A stretch of 42,436 bases of DNA, taken from IMG/VR virus record IMGVR_UViG_3300030085_002354, positions 1 to 42,436 of that record, one strand, 5' to 3'. This document shows positions 5,818 to 17,200 of the stretch, piece by piece. Made by a program: the position numbers and the translations under genes. Under the pieces are notes generated by a model. It was given only the letters and a program-made list of their open reading frames with translations. It had not been told where the DNA came from and did not search any database. The stretch comes from a virus. The first letter of the stretch is position 1; each line of letters starts with the position of its first letter.

Positions 5818-6233
5818 CGCTGAAACAGATTGGTGGTAAAAACTTTACCAGATCTCGTAGTTTTACGGATTTGGGGATCGGATTTGCCAAAAATCCTTTC
5901 ACAAAAGACGTTTCCGTTGTGAAAAACGATAATTCCATAAAACAGTCGATCAAAAATCTTATTTTGACGACACCTGGGGAAAAACCTTTCCAACCTTTAG
6001 TGGGATCTAGAGTAAATGACCTCTTATTTGAACCTCTAGATCCTTTTACCGCAGATTCTCTTCAGCAAGAGATCATAAATACCATTAATAGCTATGAACC
6101 TAGAGTACAACTTGAAAATGTTTTTGTGACACCAATTTATGAAGGTAATAAGTTAAACATTACCATTGAGTATAAAGTTGTCGGGTTACCAATTGTCGAA
6201 ACAATCGAATTTGTTTTACAGAGACCTGAGTAA
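5814..6233 (+). CDS. 25: Baseplate wedge subunit gp25
   Basis: The 139-residue product is a clear member of the gp25/GPW (TssE-like) family: an N-terminal arm with FTDLGIGFAKNPFTKDVSVV, a central helix SIKQSIKNLILTTPGEKPFQ, then the core NSYEPRVQLENVFVTP with the characteristic EPR motif. The length is close to T4 gp25 (132 residues). gp25 binds at the inner part of the baseplate wedge with gp6 and gp53 and serves as the docking point where the sheath begins (established for T4). It overlaps the preceding small gene by four bases and gp6 by one base (TAATG). This gene 25 - gene 6 pairing is usual in T4-like cyanophages, while in T4 the two are separate. Confidence 0.93.
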   Translation: MTLKQIGGKNFTRSRSFTDLGIGFAKNPFTKDVSVVKNDNSIKQSIKNLILTTPGEKPFQPLVGSRVNDLLFEPLDPFTADSLQQEIINTINSYEPRVQLENVFVTPIYEGNKLNITIEYKVVGLPIVETIEFVLQRPE

Positions 6234-8272
6234 TGCAACCAAACAACCTAACAGCATTAGATTTTGAAGATATCAAATCGTCAATTAAGTCTTATCTAAG
6301 AACTCGAACGGAGTTTAGTGATTATGACTTTGACGGATCTTCTTTATCGTATCTAATCGATATTTTAGCATATAACACTTACTATAGTGCTTTTAATGCT
6401 AACATGTCGATGAACGAAGCATTTTTGCCTTCTGCAACTGTTAGAGATAATGTTGTAAATATTGCAAAACTTTTAAATTATGTTCCTAGATCTATTGTCA
6501 CTTCTAAAGCGTGTTTATATCTAGAAGTACAGACTGCACCAACCGCAGGTGCTTATCCTAGTAGTGTAACTATCAAAAAAGGTCCTGTTTCTACTGGTGG
6601 TGCATATATTTGGAATATTTTAGAAGATGTGACGGCATCTGTAAATGCTACGACGGGCATTGCAAAATTTGATAACCTTCTCATCTATGAAGGTTCTATT
6701 ATTACATTCTCATATGTTGTAAATACGTTTGCTTCTCAGAAATACACTATTCCCAGTGAAGATGCAGACATCGCGACTTTAAAAGTAAAAGTTAGACCTA
6801 ATGAATCGTCTACAGAGTCCGATGTTTACAATAGAGTTGAAACGGTCACTAATTTAACTCCTACAACTAGAGCATATTTTATCTCTGAAAGTGAGGATAT
6901 GCGATATGAGATTAGATTTGGTGATAATAGCGTTGGTAGAGCACTAACTGATGGTGAGGTTGTTGAATTAGAATATGTTGTCAGTTCTGGTGCTGCTGCA
7001 AATGAAGTTAAGGACTTTGGATTTATCGGAAAAGTAGTTGACAATAATGATGTTTCATATGGTGCTGCTGTAGTTGACATAACTGTAAAAGATCCCTCTC
7101 AAACTGGTGATGCTGCAGAAAGTGTAGAATCGATTAAGTATAATGCTCCAAGATACTATTCTGCACAGTATAGAGCGGTTACTGCACAAGATTACGCCGT
7201 AATTACAAAAAACATCTATTCTAATGCAGAATCTGTTGTTGCTTATGGTGGTGACGCATTAAATCCTCCTGTATATGGAAAGGTCTTTGTTGTCATTAAA
7301 ACTAAGACTGGATCTGCACTTAATGATGCAACAAAGAAAGAAATTTCTGCAGATTTAAGAAAATATGCAATGGCATCTATTGATGCTGTTGTTGTAGATC
7401 CCGATGATATCTACATCAATATTAAAGTCTTTGTTACCTATGATACTGGTTGCGGATCCAATGCATCTGCTATTGAAACAGATATCAACTCTGCAGTTCT
7501 TGATTGGGCAAAACAAACTCAGATCAATAATTTTAACTCTACCTTCAGAGCACCTCAATTTGAAAAGGCAATCACTTTAGCGAATAAGTGTATTTCTGAT
7601 GTTTCACTTCAAACTTCTATTTTGAAATATGTGAAACCAACCACTAATCAAACTAATACTTACTGTATTGGAACTGGTTCTCCTCTTTATAATAGTGCTC
7701 CAAGTCAAGATGGAACTGATGCAGACGGTAATAAGTGTAAGAAAGAACCTGTTTTGCTTTCTGGAACATTCAGAACAGCAGATCGTCCTGGAGTTGATCA
7801 ACAGTTTGAAGATGATGGTTATGGTAACCTCAGAACGTTCTATAATACAGGAACAAGAAAAATTTACACTAATGATACTGCAGGAACTGTAAATTACGAA
7901 ACTGGTGAGATTTGCTTCGGTCCTGCTAACGTTATTGGTGCTGGTAGTAATTTGGCACCTGACGCCGCAGTAAGTATTTCTGATGCTACTACTGGAGCAG
8001 GATCTGTAATTGATGTAACTCAACTTCCTACAGACCTTCAAATTCCTGTTGTCTTTATTCCTGCGAATAACTCTACAATTCCCGCAACGACACCTGGTAC
8101 AATCATCAATATTGTTACTCCTACCATTACAGTCGTTCCAATTGGAACAGCAGTCCCTCCCACAATCCCACTAAATAGTTTGACGCCAACGGTATTCAAT
8201 CAAACGCCCACTACGATTGATATTCCAGCGATTTCTAACGCAGGCACGCTCAGTAACACAAGTTGTTTCTAA
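6233..8272 (+). CDS. 6: Baseplate wedge subunit gp6
   Basis: This 679-residue protein is close in length to T4 gp6 (660) and carries its family landmarks: an N-terminal region with SSLSYLIDILAYNTYYSAFN and RDNVVNIAKLLNYVPRS, and a baseplate-J-like core with APRYYSAQYRAVTAQDYAVI followed by GGDALNPPVYGKVFVV. gp6 forms the ring that holds the wedges together around the hub (established for T4). Translation is probably coupled to gp25 by the one-base overlap. Unusual is the last part, about residues 605-679: a Thr/Pro/Ile-rich tail of low complexity ending NTSCF, which looks appended to the globular core. The next gene starts six bases after the stop. Confidence 0.93.
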   Translation: MQPNNLTALDFEDIKSSIKSYLRTRTEFSDYDFDGSSLSYLIDILAYNTYYSAFNANMSMNEAFLPSATVRDNVVNIAKLLNYVPRSIVTSKACLYLEVQTAPTAGAYPSSVTIKKGPVSTGGAYIWNILEDVTASVNATTGIAKFDNLLIYEGSIITFSYVVNTFASQKYTIPSEDADIATLKVKVRPNESSTESDVYNRVETVTNLTPTTRAYFISESEDMRYEIRFGDNSVGRALTDGEVVELEYVVSSGAAANEVKDFGFIGKVVDNNDVSYGAAVVDITVKDPSQTGDAAESVESIKYNAPRYYSAQYRAVTAQDYAVITKNIYSNAESVVAYGGDALNPPVYGKVFVVIKTKTGSALNDATKKEISADLRKYAMASIDAVVVDPDDIYINIKVFVTYDTGCGSNASAIETDINSAVLDWAKQTQINNFNSTFRAPQFEKAITLANKCISDVSLQTSILKYVKPTTNQTNTYCIGTGSPLYNSAPSQDGTDADGNKCKKEPVLLSGTFRTADRPGVDQQFEDDGYGNLRTFYNTGTRKIYTNDTAGTVNYETGEICFGPANVIGAGSNLAPDAAVSISDATTGAGSVIDVTQLPTDLQIPVVFIPANNSTIPATTPGTIINIVTPTITVVPIGTAVPPTIPLNSLTPTVFNQTPTTIDIPAISNAGTLSNTSCF

Positions 8273-8278
8273 ACTTAG

Positions 8279-11200
8279 ATGGAAAACAATATTAACAAGG
8301 TCTCTCAGTCTATTCTTAATCAGACTCCAGATTTTATTGGGTCTGATTATCCTTTATTCAATAAATTTATTGAGTACTACTACAAGTCTCAAGAAAAGAC
8401 TGGTCTTGGTCAAAATATTGTAAATAATTTCCTACAATATCTTGATATTGATAAACTGGATATTGGTATCTTGGATGGTTCTACTAAGATTGTAGAACCT
8501 ATCACTGATAAGAGTGAAACGATTGTTGTTGAGACTGTAGACCAATTCTTAGATAAGAATGGTTCTATCTTAATTGGTGATGAAGTAATTTATTATGAAG
8601 GTACTACAGATTCTCCCAATATTGCGTTAAGTCCTGGCATTTCATATGAGCAGGTAAAGTTAAAGTGGACTAGTCTTGCAACTATCATCAATTCTTTTGA
8701 TGGTACAACTCGTAGTTTTCCTCTGACATCTCAGTCAAGTCCTATTGCTCCACCTTCTGCACAGCATTTGATTGTTAGTGTTTATGATGAGGTTTTAGTT
8801 CCTGGAATTGATTACACTATCGATGGATCAAATATTGTATTCACGACTGCACCTAGAACTAGGATTGCATCCGATGATAATGCAGGAACGTACATCACAT
8901 ATCAAAGTGGTTTTGTTGAAAATACTATTGTAGGTCTTGATAATATCTCCAATGCTTTTGGTGAAGACAAGACTGAGTTCAAACTCACTAGAAATGGAGA
9001 AAAGTATGAACCCATCGTAACTGAGTATGTTATTGCTGTTTATGATAATAAATTACTCGTTCCGAAGGTAGACTTTTTCCTTGATAAGGATACTTTTATT
9101 TTTAATGAAGCACCTCTTAATGGTAGGTTCTTATCTGTATATTCTATTGAAGCACCCATTCCTTCATTTGGATCTGATGCTCTTGGATATGCTAGAGTAA
9201 ACGATGCAGGAGAACTGACTGCGATTAATGTTAACCAGACTGGATCTGGATATAGATTTCAGTACCCACCAAAAGTTTCTATTAATTCTACCACTACAGG
9301 ATCTGGTGCCGCAGCAACTGCTCTTGTTAATGGTGTTAAATCTTTTACTTTACTTGGTGGTGGTCAAGGATATAGCGATACAAATCCTCCTAGAGTAGTA
9401 ATTGAACAACCTACTGTTGCTGGTTCTGCTATTGCTGAACTAAAAGCAACTGTTACTAATGGTTCTATTTCCAATTTGGAAATTGTTAGTTCTGGTAGTG
9501 GATATACCTTTACTCCTAGAGTTACATTCCAACAACCTGGAGGGGCAAAATTAGCGCCCCCCACTATCATAAGTGGTAGTATTAGTGGTTCTATTACAAT
9601 TACTGCAGGTGGTAGTGGATATACTACAGCACCAGCGATTTACATCGATGAGCCTACTGGCACCAATCCAATCAGAGCGTCTCTTCAGGCAGTTCTTACG
9701 GATGGTGTAGTTACTAGTATCAATGTTCTGAATGCTGGTCAGGGTTATACAACCACACCTAGAATTGCTGTAGTTGAACCAACTGGAGCACAAGTTTTAG
9801 AAACTAAAGTTGATGGTGATGGTCGTGTTATCTCTATTGATCTTTTAAGTGGTGGTAGTGGATATGAAGATATTCCTTCTGTCTATATTGTAGATAATAG
9901 AACTAACGGTGGAACTGGTGCTACAGCAACAGCATCAATTTTTAATGGGCAAATTACTGATATTAATGTTGGTAATTTTGGTAGTGGATATAGTGCTGAC
10001 AATCCTCCAGAAGTTATCATTCAAGCACCCCCTCAAGCAGAAGCATCTGTTGAAATTGGTTTGAATGAGATTACAGGATTTAAGATTACTAAATCTGGAT
10101 CTGCATATCAAAAGTCTAAATTTACTGGTTGTGCCAGAGCAGCAAGTGGTGTTACTGAATATACTCAAGATGGTAATGCAGTATTTTCCAATAACACTTC
10201 GGCAGCTGCAGCATCTGCAAACACTGAAGTAAAATGCTTGGATGCTCTTTTTGTTAAGAGACTTCTTGACAAGTATACAGAACAATTCTTACCCGATGTA
10301 CCCGAACTCGATTATAAAAAGATCGATGTTCGTACTGCAATTAAATCGGTTAAAGATTTTTACTCTGCAAAAGGTACTTCTTTTAGTATTGCTTATCTAT
10401 TCAAACTTCTTTATGGTGAGCAAGTCACCATTTCGTATCCAAAAGATCAGATTATTAAACCCTCTTCTGCAACTTGGTCTATTGATACCATTCTTCGTGC
10501 AACTTTAGTTAGCGGCAATCCTGTAGATATCAAAGACGGTCTGCTTACACAAGAAGCAGATATTGCAGATCCTAACATTAAAGCAGCGAGTGCTCTAATT
10601 GAAAATTATATTTCTATTAAAACTTCTGATGTAGAAATTTACGAATTGGTTCTTTCTGAAGAAACTATTGAAGGATCTTTTACTGTTCCATATAAAACAA
10701 AACTTGCAGAACCTCTTGGCACTGAAGACAGTGTTATTACTGTTGACTCTACAATTGGTTGGCCAGAAAGAAATGGCGAGTTTGTTATCGGTGGAAGTGA
10801 AGTTGTCCAGTATAAGGAAAAATCTCTTAACCAGTTTATCGAGTGTACTCGTTCGGTAAATGGAATTGTTGAAGATTGGGATTCTGCAACTGAAGTATCT
10901 TCAAACTTTACAGTTTTTGTTAATAAAGGTACTGCTCAAGAAGTCGTATTAAATGTTGTTGGTATTGTTGATGCTCAACAGACAACATTGACCGATACTG
11001 GTTCGTATTATCTTACAGGGGATAAACTTTCGGTTTCTAAACTTGGTGGTACTTCAACTAAACCTGAATTGAAGACCTGGTTGTATAATGTCAAAAAACT
11101 GATTGAAGTCGAAAGCGTCACTTTTGGTGGTATTGATAATCGTTTTGCAACAATCACCTGCTCAAATCCTCATGGTTTGTTGGTTGGAGATCAGGTCACT

Positions 11201-14200
11201 GTTTATGGTGCAAATCCAATTATCTACAATGGATCTTTCTTAGTAACATCTAGGGATAGTGATACTGTTTTCCAGTACCAGTTACCTCAACCCGCAACAG
11301 TTGTACCTCAAGGAAATATTCTCGTTTCTGTTGACCTCAACAAAGGTAAGTCTGATAACAGTGCTGTTCTGAATTCTATTGGTCCTTATACAACTAACGT
11401 ACAGAACTCTTTCTTTAACGATAATTACGTTTACGTTGCTTCGACTGGTATTCCTAACTATAAGATTGGACCTTTTGTAGGATCTGCTCTTCTTCCTGGA
11501 AACCAACGCAAATTAAATCGTTTTCCATTAGCACCTACTACAATTTCTACTAAGAATGATATTTCTCCTGGTCCTATCGGCACTTGGGTAAATGGTGTTT
11601 CTATTTGGTCTTACAAATCTTCTACTACCAAAACTTTTGGACCAGTAACGAGTATTGATATTACTAATTCTGGTAGTGATTATGATGCAGCATCTCCTCC
11701 AACAATCAGTATTTCTGGTGGTGGCGGATCGGGTGCATCTGCTAGTGTTGTGGTTGATGGATCTATTACGGAAATTACTGTAGATCAAGGTGGTAGTGGG
11801 TATACTTCTTCTCCACTCGTTTCTATTGTCGGTGGAGGCGGTTCTGGTGCTGCTGCAACTGCAATTATTACAAAGGGTGTAGTTTCTAGAATTCTTATGA
11901 ATTCTGGCGGTACTGGTTATACTTCTCAACCTTCAATTACTATTGTTGGTGGTGGTGGAAGTGGTGCTACAGCGACTGCCTCTGTTAGAGGTCCTATTAA
12001 GTCTATCTCTGTTGATCAGGGTGGTGCTTCCTATACATCAAAACCAACTGTCTCTCTCAGTTCTGGTACTGGTGCTGTTGCTCAAGCAATTGTTAGTAAT
12101 GGTAGAATTATTTCTATCGCTATTATCTCTGCTGGTAGTGGATATACTACTGCACCAGAAGTAACAATTCAGGGTGATGGTTTTGGTGCTGTTGCTAGAG
12201 CAACAATTGACACCGATGGTGAAAATGCTGGTAGAGTTACTGGTATTACTATCATCAACAAAGGCATCAACTATGTTCAAGGAACTACAATCATCAATTT
12301 GACTTCTGTTGGTTCTAATGCCACATTTGAAGCAAATGTATTCCAATGGAATTATAACTTACAGAAAACTCAAACACTCGATGCTGCAAAGGGTGGTGTA
12401 TTTACTGGGTATAACAATCAGTATGGTGGTGAATATGCACACCTCTCCAATCCTCAAAGATTGAGATATATTCTCGGTGATAATCTTTTTGAAAATACTG
12501 CAGGTGCTATTTTAGAGCAGGAAGATCAATTAACTCACTCTCCTATTATTGGTTGGGCATTTGATGGCAATCCCATTTATGGACCTTATGCATATTCCGA
12601 TCCTACGGATCAATCATCTGAAATCGAAAGACTTGATAGTTCTTATAGACTAAAGACTAATTTAGTTGAGGATGCTATTAGCAATCCATATCCTGTTAGA
12701 ACTGCTGGTCCTCTCCTAACAGAGGAAGCTGCTGGTAATTTTGTAGAAGACTATGAATATGTCTTCGGTCTTGGTGACCTTGACCAATATAATGGTCGTT
12801 TCTGTAAGACACCTGATTTCCCTCAGGGCAGATATTGCTATTTTGTAACGATTGACACGACCGAAAATGGTGAACCAGTATTCCCATATGTCTTAGGACC
12901 TAGCTTTAACTCTGTTGTTGATTCTTGGAACCTCAACAAAGATGCTGTTCAGCAAAATATTCCTACAGGTGTTGTTCGCTATCGTGACCCATATGAAAAT
13001 GTTGATATTGATGTCGAACGTGCTCCAAATGCATCTACCAACGCTTTGACAACAGAAGGTGGTGATATTCTTCTGTTTGATGCTGAGGATGAAAATAGAG
13101 ATGGTATTATTGATGCAGCAGAACTTGCTGATCCTGATCAACTCTTTGAAGAATCACCTCTGCAACTCTTTGATTATTTCCCCAAGGTCAGATTTGATTC
13201 TAAAGTTGACATTGAAGTTGAAACTACTACCAAGTTTGAAGATGCATCTGTAACTGGGTTTATCATTGAAAATCCTGGTAAATCTTATCAGGTAGACGAC
13301 ATTCTTGTCTTTGACAATAGTGACACAGAAGGATCTGGCGTATCCGCTCGTGTTTCTAAAATTACTGGAGAAACTGCTACATCATATTCATACGAAACTG
13401 TTTCTGATAAAAACTATGGCGTACTGACAACTCAAAATCCACATAACATTGTTTCTGGGGATACGGTGTTTGTTAACTATACTCCTGTAATGGACAGCAC
13501 TAACAAACAGTTCGTTGTCCGTCAATTTAAAGGTATTGAACAAGTTATTATCAATCAAACTGGTTCTGGTTATGATGAAGAAATTCCTCCCACAATTATC
13601 ATTGATGGTGATGGAGAATCTGGAGAACTTAAGGCAAATGTAACTTCGGTTGGATCTATTGAAGTTGTAGACATCGTAAATTCTGGTTCTGGGTATACGA
13701 AGAACCCTAGAGTTATCTTAAGTCATCCTCAGGTCTTCAGGAAATCTGATTATTATGTCTCATTGGTTTCACATGAAAATTATGTGAAAATTAATGATGC
13801 TGTTGTTAATGACAACAAAGAAATTTTTGTTTGCGGTAAAACAAAAGAAGAGAATGGAAATGAAGTTGCATTTGTAGCAAAATTCTCCGCTCTTGGTGTT
13901 AAGGAATGGGAAAAAACTTTAGAAAGTCAAGATGGTGAAACTTACACAGAATTTACCAATATTGATGTAAATGGCGACAACATTTGGGTTGTTGGACAGA
14001 ACAAACCAAATTCTTCAATTCTTACTGCATATAATCCAGATGTAATTCTGGCAAAGTATGTTCAGGGATTGGATGGACTTAGTGCAACTTTAAGTTTCCA
14101 GAAAGGATACGCAGGTATCTCTGGTTCTAGTCGTTCTGATAATGTTTCTGTAGTCAGAAGATATTCTGATACTCGTTATATTATTGGTGGTTATACTAAT

Positions 14201-17200
14201 ACAAATTCTGGTAATCCTTACGATGGTTTCATTGCGTCTATTGACACCACAGGTAATTTTGCAGCGAAGAGAAAAATTGCTTCTGCATCTAAGTCTGAAA
14301 AAGTCACTGACTTGATTGTAGTTAATGATGCTGTCTATTTTATTATGGAATCCGCTGACACTAGTACTGAAGCTGATACCAGAGTATGTTTTGGTAAAGC
14401 GACTGTTGGTACAAGTGTAATTACAATTGAGTGGATTAAGGAACTCAATAATACTCTGTACTCTTTCTTAGATACAAGTCTCGTTAGTGATGAGTTTGAT
14501 GAATTCTATATTACATCAACTTTGAGACTTAAGTCTGATGATACCACTAAGGATAGTGTATGGGTTGGAAAACTTGATGGTGACGGTGATCTGTTATGGA
14601 ATTATCGTTATGTCGCACCTACTGGCAATACTGTTACTGCAGCACCCACAAGTGTAATCGACATCTTCGGTGATCTTAATATTGCATATACCAGAGAGGA
14701 TAACACTACTGGATATAAGACTGTTGATACTCTGAAGATTGGGTATGACGGTAAGATGAAGAAGCAAACCAATAATGAGTTCAATAAGAATAATATTGAA
14801 GGCATTACAACTCATACTCTTACTGTTGATAACTCTGGTGATGTATATGCCTTGGGTCAAACTTCTTGGAACAGAAACGAGTTTATCTTAGACTTTACAG
14901 GTGGGGAAACCGCTGATGTAACAGGTCATTATACTCCTGTTTACACTGGCACTAGTGGTGCAATTCAGTATCTTGGTGATGCTGTTTATATGCCCGCATA
15001 TCAAACTGCAACTCCATCTACTTGGGAAAATTCAAATATCAAAATTACTGCAGCATCTTTAGGAACTAAACTCGCAGATGATTGGACTTGTGAATTCATG
15101 GTCTATAAGAATGGATCTGAATATAATGACTTCAGTCAAACTCAAGTCACATTGATGGCAATTGGTGATGCTACTGTCTCTACAGGTGGTCTTTGGTTGT
15201 ATTATGATTTGTCTAGTGGCAGACTTGAACTGGTTGTCACAAATAACACAACGGCTATTAACTCTGCAGGTAGTGCTCTTCAGTCTACAGCAACAACAAT
15301 GTTTGCTAATAATAGCTGGCAATTCATTGGTGTTAAAAAATCGGGCAATACTTTTACAGGATATGTAAATGGTATTCAGGTATTTACTGGTACTATTGCA
15401 GATACTTCTCTTGGTAATAAAGATCTCTTCTTTGGCAATCTTCCTGGTAGAAATGGAACCTTGGGCGAATTCCGTTCTAACGAACAGTTCCAAGGAACCA
15501 TGGATAATATTCGCCTTAGAAACAGAGCAGTTACTCCCACAGTTCCTTCTGATGTTGATGCATTACCACCTACAGATACGTTTGCTCTTGCATATGATTG
15601 GACTGATGATGCTTGGTTTACTACCAATCTCAACAGATACGACTATATCGATTACAATGGATGGGTTCTGAAAACTGATAAGAATTCTGATGCTGCTAGA
15701 TTGGGCGATAAAGGAGTTCAAACAAATACCAATGTTGGATTTGCTAGAACTGCAGTTACTCCTGTAACTGGAACTACACTCACTATTGATAGCACTGGAT
15801 TTGCTCTTGGTGAAGCTGGTCTGCAAACTCTTGACTTTGATGATGCGACTACAACAATGCAAGAAGATACTGAAACTCTTGCATATACCGCAGATACTTG
15901 GAGTTCTAGAACAGCAACTGTTCCTTCTCCTGGATCTCAGAAGTTAAAAGTTTCTGCAGTTGTTAAAAACAGATACTATATGAAGGTTACGAACACTGTC
16001 AAGATTGACAATGTTCAAGAACTTACTATCAACCAGGCATTTAACTTTACCGTTGGTGCTAAGTTGAGATTGAATAATTCTTCAGGTGCGTTTGTTAATA
16101 GTGGATACATTCTTCGTGTTGACAAACCCAATAGAAAAGTATATGTTGCTGTCAATAACAATGCCTGGTCAGATGATTTAAATACTGGCAATTTACTTAC
16201 AGAACAGTTTGCTGAGCAAAGTACCTATGGTATTTCGGGTCCTGTTCCTCAGGATACTAATGAAATTGTCAATTATGTATTCAGTGAAATTGATAATACT
16301 ACGCCTGGAACGTTTGATATTGATCTGAATGATTTTGATGTTGATGGCACAGCAAATTCTGGATCTGGGGATCTCGATAGTTTTGCCAAATTCAAACCAT
16401 TTGATGCCAGTGTATACAGTGTACAAATTGATGAAATTTCTGGATCTTCTTCGTATATCGTTGGTTCAGTAGTTAATATTGCAGATAGCAACATTTCTTA
16501 CAATGCTGCATATTCTACAGCACAAATTACAGGTCTGACAGGAGTTACTAAGATTACTCTTATTACAACTCTTGATAAAATTCTTCAGTGTACTGCTGTT
16601 GCTAATACTGATGAAGTATACATTATTACTGGTAGCAAGCATTATTTAACTGCTGGAGAGAACATTTTTGTTGATGGTAATCCTTCTAGAGAAGTTAATA
16701 GTGTAACTTATGACGAATATGACGGATCTTTCGTTGTAGATCGTGTTGTTAGCTCCAGAGAGTTTATTTACAAACTTCCTGCTGTTGCAGTATCTGACCC
16801 TGCTACATCTGCAGGAAATGTCAGCATCTTTGCTAAGTCTCCAGTTCTGAAGATGTATTATGGTCACCAGTATTTGTTTGACCTCAGTCACTCTTCAATG
16901 GTTGGTGCAAATCTTTCATTCTCTAAAGATAGTCTGAATAAACTTGAATATTCGTTCAACTCGATTGAAAGAATTGGTACACCTGGTGTCACTGGTGAAG
17001 GTCAACCAACACCTACTGTTAAACTCAAAGTTGATAGAGACATTGTTACTAATATCTCGTATTACTTCGATCCTTCTAGAACTGGTGATAGTTCTCCTAT
17101 CGCATCTTCTAGTTATCTCGATATTGTAGATTCGCCTTATGTCGGAACTTTCACTGTAAGTAGCACTGCTGGTGGAACTATCACTACAGGTGATAATATC

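Noticed and set aside
9238-12320. The regular repeats might be a CRISPR array or satellite
   Set aside because: They keep the reading frame, differ at codon third positions, have no constant spacer, and encode a clear protein pattern.
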